Shown: in pieces, positions 11,558 through 21,719 of the stretch
Layout of the letters: the number at the start of each line of letters is the position of its first letter
Numbering within the stretch: the stretch's first letter is position 1
Assembly: GCA_030844895.1 (NCBI GenBank)
Contig: CM061231.1
Coordinates: forward strand, 35,287,149-35,351,148
Reading direction: 5' to 3'
Source of the DNA: Ambrosia x helenae
Lineage: Eukaryota > Streptophyta > Magnoliopsida > Asterales > Asteraceae
Length of the DNA stretch: 64,000 nucleotides
Notes under the pieces: model-generated
What the model was told of the DNA's origin: nothing
The model's input: only the letters and a program-made list of their open reading frames with translations
Database searches by the model: none
Translations under genes and position numbers: made by a program

Positions 11558-12855
11558 CTCTCTCCTAGGTTATTCGGTGATTCTAGGCACTAACTGATGG
11601 TTTGTTGACATGATACACTATTTTTCTTTTCTTTTTATTTTTCTTTTGTTTGTGATTGTTGATGGTTGTATGTTGACATATTTGCATGCATGGTGCATGC
11701 CTGGACACGCTCCACCAGCTGATGCTCCGGCACCAGTATCTATCCTAGGACAGTAGCTTTATTTTATTTATCGTTGTTACTTTTATTTTTCTTTTCTAGT
11801 TATTTTAGGACATGTTGGGGATAGCTTGATATTTTGGAGCCGCCAATTCGACGTCTCTGTTTGGAGTATGCAGGTTTCGCTCAAACGCGAGAGGATTCGT
11901 CGTTATCAGGGGAGTATTAGTTTCTCTTGCCTTTTTCTCCAATTCCGCACTTAAAATTTATACCAAAATTTTAAGTGTGGGGTGGACCATTATTGCTGCT
12001 TATTTTATTTTATCTTGCGGGACATTTGACATTGATCATACGTTGTTCGGTACCCTCTTAGCAGCTTGATACCCGTAGCGTCATTCATGGTCATTTTGGT
12101 AGATTTGTATAGTCTATTAGGCTCGTCCGAGTGATTCCTATTAGGCATTCATGCCGAACAGTTCACAGCAAAGGACATTCGAAATTAGATGAACTTAATT
12201 AAAACCCGATAGATCCACTTAAAATAAAATAAAATAAAGTAGAAAAATAGGTTGCATGGCAAGTAGAAAAACAACCCGAAAAATATGCTTAGAACTGATA
12301 TCTTATCCTACCCGATTTTCCGTGTAAGGTTTTTGAGCCTTTTCGAGCACCACACTTATATTATCTATATCATATATTGATCGTTTCATTTGGCTTGAGA
12401 GATGTCCGACCTTATTCCGACTCGGTTAGAACTTGTGTGCTTATGCATTTTCTTGTTTTAAAACCAATAACTAGATTAATATGATAGAGGCAATTAGGTT
12501 TCACCCCAAAAATAAATCATTTCCCATAGAAAACCCTTTGAGCCTTAGCCTTTTGTTTCTTTACCGAATAAATGAGTCCCGATCATGCGTCATTACAGCA
12601 GCTTCAAGATTTGTCATCACCAAGGGCGCAAGTTTGAAGAAAAGGCGACACCGTTGACAAAGGAGGGAACAACACAAGACGGGGTCAAGAGGGAGAACTT
12701 CTTAAAAAAAAAAGTAGTTAGAGAGCCCAAAATAAATCGAGAGCCCAATAAATAAAGAGAGAGACCCACCAAAAAGAGAGCCCAAAATATAAAAGTTCTT
12801 CAAAGTTAAAAAAATTTGGTCTTTGACCGATGAGACCTAAAAGAACTGGAACCCT

Positions 12856-12856
<1 letters not shown>
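11558..12856 (+). other. Non-coding interior of Athila-like element A
   Basis: No significant reading frame. It contains a perfect 11-bp-stem hairpin at 11948-11977 that runs into aagtgtgggg (11973-11982), the same core as the polypurine site at 13874. Confidence 0.5.

Positions 12857-12900
<44 letters not shown>
12857..12900 (+). repeat. (CT)22 microsatellite
   Basis: An uninterrupted CT run of about 22 units, followed by interrupted CT-rich sequence to about 12965. Confidence 0.95.
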
Positions 12901-12903
<3 letters not shown>

Positions 12904-12988
12904 GCTCACTGCTCTCTTTCTCTCCCTCTCTCTACATTCTCTCTGTGATCTCTCATTTCTCTCTTGCTTCCGCCCTCACTTTCTCAAG

Positions 12989-13479
12989 ATGCATCCGCTG
13001 GACGAACACTTGCTTAGATGTTTTCACTTTGCTGAGCCGCGTCTGCCCACAGATATGTTACAAATTATTTTCGAGAAGACGGCAGACGAAAGAAAACTGT
13101 GGAAAAAGATGGAACAGAATCCACCCTTTTGTGGACAGTCAAAAGACGCTGCAAAAAAAAAAAAAAAAAACGGGCCAAGAGATACGATAAATGCAGAAAG
13201 TGTGGCCACTGGTCTCATGAAGGCAAATGCAGCAACAACTCGACTTATTCACAATTCGAGTTTACTATGCTGATTCATGAAGGTGCTATTCGATACCGGG
13301 CCAAGCGTAAAGTTAGAAAAGGCAGCAACATCGACTACACTGTGAGGGACGAGATATCCATGATGAAGGACCTCGGAATTAACACCCGACTCCTTTCCGA
13401 GATCATCGCCGAAAATTTCGCACAACGTTGTAGTCGCCATTTTCCACGTCTTGCCGCGTCATCAACTTCTCAGCCATGA
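12989..13479 (+). pseudogene. Small unrecognised ORF interrupted by an A18 run
   Basis: Starts at ATG 12989 (MHPLDEHLLRCFHFAEPRLP). The frame reaches the run of 18 A at 13153-13170, after which the plausible coding frame is shifted. There it encodes a basic protein with CRKCGHWSHEGKC, a Cys/His cluster with three rather than four residues before the last Cys, so not a standard CCHC knuckle. It ends at 13479. I do not recognise it. It could be a host-derived or Gag-derived relic carried by the Athila-like element, or chance. Confidence 0.35.
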
Positions 13480-13888
13480 CGCTTCCTTGTGATCCGGTGA
13501 CTCATCCCCTTTTATTTTTAGTTAAAAAAAAGTTGTTGGTTTATCTTTTACAACCCGAATAAAAGTCCTCTTGATTTTTCTTAGCTATTTGGTCTGGAGA
13601 CGAGGACTTGATTTTCATACAAGCCTATGACCTTAGTCGACTTTCGGTACGGAATTGAGTGTTCACCCCCAAAACTCACCAAAATGATAAAACCGAGTGT
13701 TGAGTGAACATTGTGAGAAGGTATAGGTTCAAACATAATCGTACGGGTTAAGTAGGCGTGTCATGCAATTTTATTTTTCTCGTAAATAAATTAATAAATG
13801 GATTTAGGGTTTGTTAATTACGGTATGTTTTAAGTGCACTTGTGTTTGATTGCTTGAGGACAAGCAATAGTCTAAGTGTGGGGTGTTG
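13480..13888 (+). other. Athila-like 3' untranslated region and polypurine tract
   Basis: A non-coding stretch ending in gaggacaagcaatagtctaa followed by gtgtggggtgttg, typical of the segment just before the 3' LTR of Athila/Tat elements. The core aagtgtgggg is at 13874-13883. The LTR starts at 13889. Confidence 0.65.
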
Positions 13889-14168
13889 TGATAACTCAAG
13901 AAATTAACATATAAAACGGGCATAAACAGTCTCACAATAGGATACAATTAGGGTTATATTATTAATATTTGATACTTAATTCGTTCCCATTTGTATTTAT
14001 CAGGAAAATGGAGCTCCAAAATGGAAATAGAGGATTTCCGGGTGAAAACGAGCAAAAACTGGAGATTCCTGAAGATATGAGACTTCCAGCCAGGTCGGAA
14101 GTGAAGCCTCCAATTCAAGAAGACGATAAGTTCGAGAACTAGAGACTTGACCGCAGTTTTAGGAGCCC
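13889..14168 (+). repeat. Athila-like element A 3' LTR, left part
   Basis: Begins TGATAACTCAAGAAATTAAC. It matches the LTR start at 58645 closely for about 180 bp, then diverges at about 14070, suggesting an internal deletion or recombination. It is interrupted by gypsy B directly after the duplication agccc (14164-14168) and resumes at 35471. Confidence 0.7.
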
Positions 14169-14278
14169 TGTGACATCCGTCACCTTTCATTTTATCTTTT
14201 GTCCAACTTTAGTCCATCTCTTTTCATAAATTTACATCTACTCGAATCATTGTCGTATTTGAGAAAATTCTTTTCTTT

Positions 14279-14279
<1 letters not shown>

Positions 14280-14315
<36 letters not shown>
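14280..14315 (+). repeat. (TAA)n microsatellite in LTR1
   Basis: About 11 TAA units. A similar run lies at the same place in LTR2 (about 31549-31585). Confidence 0.9.
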
Positions 14316-14503
14316 GATAATTTATTTTTTTAAAAAAAAAAAAAAAAAAAACTTAACTCTATAAACACCAACAACCAAACCCAAGCATGACCCAAACCAA
14401 CCCAACCATTTCTTTTGTGGATTTTTGGAGCCCAAGACGTGAAGCCCAACAACAGTGGCCCAGTACCCGGCCCAATCCTCCTCCCCTTCAGTTTAAAAAA
14501 AAT

Positions 14504-14583
14504 GTTGCTGCTGCCCGGACTCGAACCCGAGTCTGGAGTCGGGTCAGCACAACAACACACGCACACCACCACTAGGCCACATG
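14504..14583 (-). other. tRNA-like module, antisense, in LTR1
   Basis: The minus strand reads tggcctagtgg (A box) and ggttcgagtcc (B box), within the span of one tRNA. The central part is repetitive (tgttgttgtgc) and no normal anticodon arm is visible, so it is a tRNA-derived relic and not a tRNA gene. The copy in LTR2 is at 31761-31838. Confidence 0.5.
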
Positions 14584-14871
14584 CTACTTGTTGAAAGACT
14601 CTGGACTTCTAATTTCTTTACACACAAACAGCGAACCAGCTGTTCCTTCCCTTTCTTCCTCGTCTGGACGCTGCAATCACGGCCAATTACCGGCCAAAAA
14701 TGGAAACCCACAAAAAATCAGACAATCTTCAAAATTTATGAGTCCTACGCATTCTTGAATCATGCCGACACTACTCACGTGTTAATCTACTCGTCAAAAG
14801 CATGAATTGCGGCCTTAAATCACGCTAGTTGACCGGACAAAATTCAACAGACGCGTTCAGCCCACATCGAG

Positions 14872-14878
14872 TATAAAA
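14872..14878 (+). promoter_or_regulatory. Probable TATA box of gypsy B LTR1
   Basis: TATAAAA in the first third of the LTR, followed by GC-richer sequence suitable for a transcript leader. LTR2 keeps TATAAA at 32125-32130. Confidence 0.5.
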
Positions 14879-15202
14879 TGAACCCTCGTATCCAACCAGT
14901 AGACTCGTGCAAATGCTACGCCACCCTCAATTACCACCTTACAAACTATCTGTGTCGTGATTTTAAACTCGCCAGAGCCGAGTTATTACGGCCATCACCT
15001 TTTCTCCGATTCCTGGAATAAATCGTAAGTCTTTTTAACTATATTGGATGCGTGATAATTTAAGGGTTAAAAGCCCTCTGTTTAATCGAATTATCGGAGC
15101 TTGAAATGAGTTTAATTGATCAGGTTGTAGGCTAGGGTTTTATTTGGGGAAGATGACCAACCACGTATCTAATAAATGTTTTAAAAACTAAAACACATAC
15201 AG

Positions 15203-15292
15203 ATCTGCTGCCCAGACCAGTTGGTGAAACCCCCGTTGGTTAAGGCTGTAAACCGGCCAAGGGCCCAGGTTCGACCCCCATAAGCTGCAAAT
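15203..15292 (+). other. tRNA-like module, sense, in LTR1
   Basis: It has ttggttaaggctg (A-box-like) and caggttcgacccc, a strong B box. The copy in LTR2 is at 32461-32543. No intact cloverleaf is evident. Confidence 0.5.
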
Positions 15293-16104
15293 CTTTTTGA
15301 GTTTTTTTTTATTATTTTATTTTCTTTTATATTATAAATTGCATTTAAAATAGTCATGGTGGTTCATAAATTCTACAAAAATTATCTTTAGTTATTCTTA
15401 TGATAAAGTTTATTATCCAATTTTTAGATTTTCAAAAATCTTTTATTTATTATATAAAATAAATATTACAACTTTATTCTATTATAATTATAAAATTCTA
15501 TAAAAATATCAAAACGATTATATAAATTCCCACAAAAATTATTCTGAATTTATATAACATTAAACATTTCTAAAATGATTTTTATTTCTGAAAAATAATT
15601 TATTTAATATTTTTAATCAATTTTTGTTAGTTTTAATCATAAATAAATCATAATAAATTCATTTTTCAATATTTTTGCACCAAAATTTTATATAAATTAT
15701 TTTTATCCATTTAGAACAGAAATACAATTTTTAATTTAAAAATTATTTAATTTTAATATTCTTAAATATTAAAGTTATATTTTGACAATTTGAAATAAAT
15801 AGATTAAATATTCTATTTTTAAGAAAATAATTTTATAAAAATTATTTTCATACTTAAAACTTTATATTGTGACCATCTTTAGTCTAAAATTTACAAAAAG
15901 ACTTTTGTTTATTTATTTATCGAATTTCTCTTATTTATTAAACATTTTATTAATCAAACAAATACTTATCCCCAATTCGAAACCCCTAGAATATACTTGT
16001 AGACTAGATAGACTTAGACTTATTTGTTACCTTATACATAGGGTAATACTTGGCAACGTTGGATTACACTTATTCAATTCCACAAGACTTAACACCTTGC
16101 TAAG

Positions 16105-16595
16105 GTGAGTATTACTTATCCCCTTTTTCGTTTTTACACTTTTGGGGTGATTCATGCACAAGTATACAAAACTTTCACATTCAGTTACACATACACTTTC
16201 TTCATTTACAATTCATATACGTGTCTTGCTTATCTTTGTGCCTTATGCTTGAACATGAATGTAGCTTACGTACAAAATCATACATCTAGACATAACTTAT
16301 GTTATGGTGCTCTTTACATATAAACGTAACTTATGTTACGGTGCTCATTTAGACATAACTTATGTTATGGTGCTCTTTTAGACTTGACACCTGTTAGGGT
16401 GCTCATTATCAATTTCATCTTACCAACTTTACATTTGATCTTTGTCTTGTTTGGTTACTTATGTGTTTACATAATGCCTTGGTGATGCTAGACACATGAA
16501 TTGTACCGCTTTTCAAACTTATACTATATGTACAAAGCTAGGTAGTACTCACCAACATCATATGTTGACAAAATTTATTTTCGTGCATGTTTCAG
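16105..16595 (+). other. Intron-like segment in gypsy B LTR1
   Basis: AAG|GTGAGT at 16102-16110 and GCATGTTTCAG|G ending at 16595 enclose 491 nt. An actcaccaac stretch (16547) lies about 40 nt before the acceptor, as in the other LTRs. Confidence 0.5.
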
Positions 16596-16798
16596 GATAA
16601 GCTGCTTGATGCTTCACATAGGACTTTGGACTTAGACTAAATAAAACAACTATCTCAATTTTTGTTATGTATTTATTTTCACATGTTGTAAAACAATATT
16701 CAATAATCAAATATTTACATTTTAGTACCATGAGCTTTTGAACAATCGTCACTACGTGACACCTCGATGATTCCGCCATCGGTTGGGGTGTTACAGAT

Positions 16799-16810
16799 TG
16801 GTATCAGAGC
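16799..16810 (+). other. Primer binding site of gypsy B, internal 1
   Basis: TGGTATCAGAGC, three bases after the LTR end; complementary to the tRNA-iMet 3' end. Confidence 0.95.
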
Positions 16811-17495
16811 CATGGTTATAGAGAACTAGGTTATTAGATAAAATGGCCTAGACTATAACCGAACTTCAACTTTCATGCATAATATTCCATAGATTTCCAT
16901 TTCCCTCTACTTTCCTTCCTCTATCTTTCCCTTCTTCTCCATTTCTCCTCATCTTTCATCATGGTGCATAGAGATGGTGTCCTACAAGGAGTGGAAAGTC
17001 TACATCATCATGGAACGGGAGGAGTACCTTTCATGAAGACACTCTTAGGCATAATGCCTACCCTTATTTTGCTCCTTCAAAGTTGTTGAGCTTTAATGAG
17101 TGTGATGGAACACGTGCAATCTGGAAGGGTGGATGCCTGTACACTGGGTTTTCTGGCATAGGCAAGCATAGCGCATAAATCCAATAACGGACCTGTTATG
17201 CTTACCTGGGGATTCCTGGAGTGAGTGTCCTCTTATAAGCTAAAGCATGTCTTCTTTGATCACCGTTGAGTTCAATTCCTTTGAAAAGTCAACGTTCTTG
17301 TTGGGCTTTACAGCTAGACAAGGACACTCCAAGCATTTTATGCAAGTTTTTCAATAATACTCTCTTGTTTCATATACAATATTTTGTATTTCATGATTTT
17401 CATATATTGCTTACAAGTTCATACTTTCATAATCATCTGTACGATTATACACTTACATTTCCTAATCTCATGATTATTCATTGACTGCCTCATAG
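16811..17495 (+). other. Gypsy B untranslated leader
   Basis: About 680 bp between primer site and gag. The leader of gypsy C (1-316, minus) matches part of it. Short frames such as 17266-17484 have no recognisable domain. Confidence 0.7.
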
Positions 17496-18709
17496 ATGTC
17501 TGCGCGCCGCATGCTCCGTGATGCTAGCCAACGCACTGTTCGTGCTTCTGGACAACGTTCTGATTGTCGCCTCGCATCTTTAGCCGCTGAGCAAATTGTT
17601 GCAGTGATCCCAAACCTTGTCAGTGAGTTAACCCAGAATAGCAACAGTGCCAACACAGGGGATGCGACTCAATTTCGGTGCACTTTCAAACACTTTAACT
17701 CCTGCAACCAAAATTCACTGGTGAGGAGGGTGCTACTGGCCTCCTCCAATGGTTTGAAAGCATGGAGAGCACCTTTGTGAACAGTGAATGTCCTGATGAA
17801 CTCCGCGTTCGCTATGCCACCAGTGTCCTTCAAAAGGGGGCATTAACTTGGTGGAACGGCGAAAAGCGCAATCGGGGCGCTGATGTTGCTTTATCTTTGT
17901 CTTGGGCTGAGGTTAAGGAACTCATGATCACCAAATTCTGCCCTAGGAACGAGATCATGAAACTGGAGGATGAGTTTCGTGAGCTCAAACAAGACAGTGG
18001 TGAAAATCTTGCGTATAATACTCGATATCATGAACTTAGCATATTGGTTCCACACATGGTCACCCCGGTCTCTCGAGCAATCGAGAAATATATCGAGGGA
18101 TTACCTGACCTGATTCAAGACGTTGTCACTGGAGGCAAATCCACTACGGTGGAAGAAGCCATCCAGCTTGCAGCCACTTTAACAGACAAACACGTAAGGA
18201 AAGGAAACTTGGTTAGGAAGGGCACCAAGACGTCTGCTGAGAAAACCACCCATGTTGTTGAACGATCTAAGACTGTTTTAGCAAAGGCCGCCACTACTTC
18301 TTCGAACTCTAAGAAACGAATGGGCGGTAATCAGAATCATGTTGTTGTGGATCCAATGACTCATCCTCCTATCAAGAAATCCTACACGGGAATCCATCCT
18401 CAATGCAACACTTGCAAGTATCATCACCCTGCAAATCTTCCATGTCGTCAGTGCACTAGATGTGGAAGGTTTGGACACTTTGCCACTACTTGTCGTGTAA
18501 CGTTTAGGACACAAGATAATCATCAAACAGCTGCCCAGGAACCACTGCCGATTACTAACGGTCGGGCATGTTATAATTGTGGAGACCCTAACCACATGCG
18601 GCATCGATGCCCTGAATTGAATAATGTAAACCAGGTGGCACATGGACGGGCTTTCAATATCAATATCAACGAAGCAACTGGTCAGGATGGCGTTAACCCC
18701 ACTGGCTAA
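17496..18709 (+). pseudogene. gag: Gypsy B Gag with one frameshift
   Basis: Opens MSARRMLRDASQRTVRASGQ and shifts frame between about 17690 and 17760. It then gives a typical Retrotrans_gag capsid: ESMESTFVNSECPDELRVRY, LTWWNGEKRNR, then LMITKFCPRNEIMKLEDEF. Two CCHC zinc knuckles follow (CTRCGRFGHFATTC and CYNCGDPNHMRHRC), with an extra upstream Cys cluster CNTCKYHHPANLPC. The frame ends at TAA 18707-18709. In autonomous relatives the next region is a protease; here nothing protease-like follows. A shorter, near-identical copy lies at 34730-35030. Confidence 0.85.
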
Positions 18710-19713
18710 GTCATGGATGGAATCTTCTTAAGACTTGAGAATTCAATACTTGTGTTTTCATTTTCTTGATCCTATTATCATTTTGTACCCAATTGTGTCA
18801 TACTCATAAGCATATAACATCTAGAAATTCCTTGCATACTATTGTGTACGAACGCAGGTTGGAAATTTATCATATTTGATTACGTTTATTTTAATCGTAG
18901 AAGTTTAAAACTCTACCTTACATTTTGTTGAAACATTTGGACTTGATTTCCATGAAATCAAACTACAAAAAAAAAAAACTTGATACTTGATCCTACAGAA
19001 CTTTTCTAAAAACATCATTGTGTGTTATATGAAACTTGATTTTTTTTCCCTTAATTTGACTATTCATTGAACATTTAATTATTCATGATACTCGTAAACA
19101 TGGCTGGCCAAATATGAGCTATTTCTATAGGCCACTAAGATAACACTTATACTTAATGGTTGTCGTACTTATAAACTTGCTTGCATGTGTGTATTATCAA
19201 TTTGCATGTTGATCTATGAAAGACAACTACTACATTTATCCACTCAACTAAAACAAACATTTCACTTAAAAGACTCCCCGGATGAGTGGTAGCCCATACT
19301 TAAATTTTGTTATGCTTGCAAGTCGTTGCAAACCAATGTAATTGACCTCATTATTACATAGCCTCATTTCGTTGATAACGTCTCATTGTAACCCAACGTG
19401 TTTGTTGTGTCATCTTCTTGTGAAACTTATTTACTTTAATGTGTTGTTAGATTAGGATCATAGAAGGACATAAAACCCTGATGTAAGGTAAATTGATGAT
19501 TCCGGTCCGGAACGTAATCATGAATTTACAGGTACATTAAGGTGGTATGAAATTCTATTAGGGTTTTTGGTAGACGACAAGTACGTTTTCGATGTATCAA
19601 AGGTGTGGTGGGTTAGCTGCGGTACACCCTATATAAAAACACTAATGATGCATCGAAAGTGAGACTGGGAGTCGAACCAGGAACAAACTCTATTTACTTT
19701 GTAGTTCATTTAG
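18710..19713 (+). other. Non-coding interior of gypsy B after gag
   Basis: About 1 kb of AT-rich sequence. Reading all frames by eye gives no protease, reverse transcriptase, RNase H, integrase or chromodomain motif. It ends in the target duplication tcttt (19714-19718) of copia A and resumes at 31139. Confidence 0.7.
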
Positions 19714-19718
19714 TCTTT

Positions 19719-20405
19719 TGTTAGGACAAAAAGGATTGGTGAAACAACTTTTGCAATCCTTAGTCTAATTCACTTCTGTCAAAATACTCTAAGTATAGAA
19801 CTGCTGAAGACAAAAGATCAAACTACTGAAGAAGAGATTCAGAAGTGCTGAAGAAGAAAAGTCATCAGAAGTTCTGAAGTTCAAACCAAACACTTCTACT
19901 GAAGACAAACTACTCATCAGTAGTTTGTCATTCATCAGTACTTACAGAAGATCTTTTCCACCGCCTTTGTATATCAGTAGTTTATTAGTTTAGTATTACT
20001 TTTTGCTTTATGTACAAGTTCCAAGACTGCAACTTGTTGCAACTTGTTTCTGAACTTGCTTTTGGCAAGGTTCATGTATTTGTAAAGTCTATAAATAGAA
20101 GGGGTCATCCCTCTGTTTTAGACATTGATTTCAATACAAGAAATCCTTCAACACTTATTATTGTTATTTCCATTTCGTGTTTACTGAGAATCTATCAAAG
20201 TGTTTCATTCTCATTCAATACTTAGATTCTCAATAAACACTTTTCATTTATTAGTTCTTGAATCCAGGGGGAGTAATAACTCCTGTTGATAAGTGTAGCT
20301 TTAAACTTATAAACATTCCGCTGTGCTATCACTCATCAAGAACTTGCTAAACACTTAAGTGTCAACTAGCAAGTTCAACGAAAAGAGCAACATACTGATC
20401 CAACA
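19719..20405 (+). repeat. Copia A 5' LTR
   Basis: 687 bp, TGTTAGGACAAAAAGG to GATCCAACA. The 3' LTR is 698 bp, with an additional short stretch near 30617. The U3 region (about 19795-19985) is crowded with AACTACTGA and CAGTAGTT words. Confidence 0.93.
20090..20097 (+). promoter_or_regulatory. TATA box of copia A 5' LTR
   Basis: TATAAATA in tctataaatagaaggg; conserved at 30828-30835 in the 3' LTR and in the copia B and C LTRs. Confidence 0.65.
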
Positions 20406-20407
20406 AT

Positions 20408-20419
20408 TGGTATCAGAGC
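20408..20419 (+). other. Primer binding site of copia A
   Basis: TGGTATCAGAGC two bases after the LTR. Confidence 0.95.
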
Positions 20420-20561
20420 TCTGGTTTATCTGATCACATATCAATCAAACACATTGAGAATCAGACACAGGCTCTTATTGATATTCAATAAAGGATTATA
20501 AGCTCACTTTTATCAACATCCATCACTTTAAGAGATATTTGACAAATCAATACACTTTAAA

Positions 20562-21719
20562 ATGGATCCTCATAATACTGGTTCTGCCACAAAACCTGCC
20601 ATGCTTGTAAGAAATGAATATAACATATGGCAAAAGAGAATGGCACATACCTTGTCACAGACCAACACAGGTTGTTGGAGATCTGTGATATATGGTCCTC
20701 ATAAACCAGTAAATATAAATCTTGAAACTAAGGAAGAGATTCCAAAAGAACCAAAAGGCTATACTGATGATGATTTCCTAAAACTTGAGCTTGATGCAAA
20801 AGCTTTTTCTATGTTGGCAATGGCACTCCCAAATGAAATCTATTCTGGCCTATTACATTGTGATAGTGCCAAAGAGCTTTGGGACTGCCTAAAAGAACAG
20901 TTTGGAGGAACTGAAGAGGTGATTGCCAACACCAGAGAAATCTTAGCTCAACAGTATGAAACTTTTGCTCACATTAATGAGGAAACTTTAACTGAACAAT
21001 TTGAAAGATTTTTCTCATTAATATCTGAGCTAAAACTAAATGGTCAGACCTATACAACTGTATCTATGCTTCATAGATTTTTAAGGTCTTTACGTGATAA
21101 ATGGGAAACATACTCAATAGTCTTAAGATCTTCACCAGATTTTAGCTCCCTCACTCTTACAAGACTTCATGGGAGATTACTTACTTTTGAGAGAGAAATT
21201 GATCAAAAGAAAAAATTACAAAATTCTGGTAAAACTGCTGATGACTATCTACCTGGTAGTACAACACTATTGGGACAAGACTCACCAACTTGTTCAAATA
21301 GTTTTGGATCTTTTGACCACATTGACATAACTGTTGGGATCTCATCTGAAAGATCATTCCCAGGTTATGACAATAATGACTTTGGTCAAACTGCTGATAA
21401 CATGTGTTTTATCATGGATGACTTAAATAGTTTCAGCAGTGATGACCTTGAAGAAATGGATATTTTACACCAACTGGCCATGTTAAGTTTAAAAACAAAT
21501 AAATTTTACAAAAGGTCAGGAAGGAAGTTTCCAGGACTTAACAGTTCTACAAAAATTGGTTTTGACAAATCTAAACTTAAATGTCACAAGTGTCAAAAGT
21601 TGGGACACTTTGCTAGAGAATGTAGAAGCTCTGGCTTTAACCAATCTCAGTCTGGAAACAATTTTAACCCCAATTATAACAGGAATAATGGAACACAAGG
21701 GAGTGCACATTTTGTATAG
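20562..21719 (+). CDS. gag: Copia A Gag (UBN2-type, zinc knuckle)
   Basis: 385 codons from the first ATG after the primer site (MDPHNTGSATKPAMLVRNEY). The UBN2/copia capsid-like region spans roughly residues 15-240. A CCHC knuckle has Cys341, Cys344, His349 and Cys354 (CHKCQKLGHFAREC). The frame stops at TAG 21717-21719 after HFV, but the downstream sequence stays in the same frame and is plainly related coding sequence. Copia B has TAG at the same codon. Either it is a shared recoding (readthrough) stop or both copies inherited it. The product would form the particle shell and bind genomic RNA. Confidence 0.9.
   Translation: MDPHNTGSATKPAMLVRNEYNIWQKRMAHTLSQTNTGCWRSVIYGPHKPVNINLETKEEIPKEPKGYTDDDFLKLELDAKAFSMLAMALPNEIYSGLLHCDSAKELWDCLKEQFGGTEEVIANTREILAQQYETFAHINEETLTEQFERFFSLISELKLNGQTYTTVSMLHRFLRSLRDKWETYSIVLRSSPDFSSLTLTRLHGRLLTFEREIDQKKKLQNSGKTADDYLPGSTTLLGQDSPTCSNSFGSFDHIDITVGISSERSFPGYDNNDFGQTADNMCFIMDDLNSFSSDDLEEMDILHQLAMLSLKTNKFYKRSGRKFPGLNSSTKIGFDKSKLKCHKCQKLGHFARECRSSGFNQSQSGNNFNPNYNRNNGTQGSAHFV

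Larger units (their letters stand above)
14169..16795 (+). repeat. Gypsy B LTR1
   Basis: 2,627 bp, TGTGACATCC to GGTGTTACA. It contains a (TAA)n run, two tRNA-like modules, a TATA box at 14872 and an intron-like segment. Between about 15300 and 15960 it is very AT-rich. Open frames inside it (for example 15869-16108) have no recognisable content. Confidence 0.92.

Noticed and set aside
12718..12909. Arg-Glu repeat protein on the minus strand
   Set aside because: Translation of the CT microsatellite; not a gene.
14504..14583. Functional tRNA genes in the gypsy LTRs
   Set aside because: Box motifs are present, but no convincing anticodon arm or complete acceptor pairing could be made.
17474..17656. 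Minus-strand frame over gypsy B gag start (repeated at 34708-34890)
   Set aside because: Exists only as the complement of gag; both copies appear because the region is duplicated.
18710..19713. Hidden pol remnant in gypsy B
   Set aside because: No DTG/DSG, YxDD, DDE or chromodomain motif could be found in any frame by eye; a profile search would be decisive.
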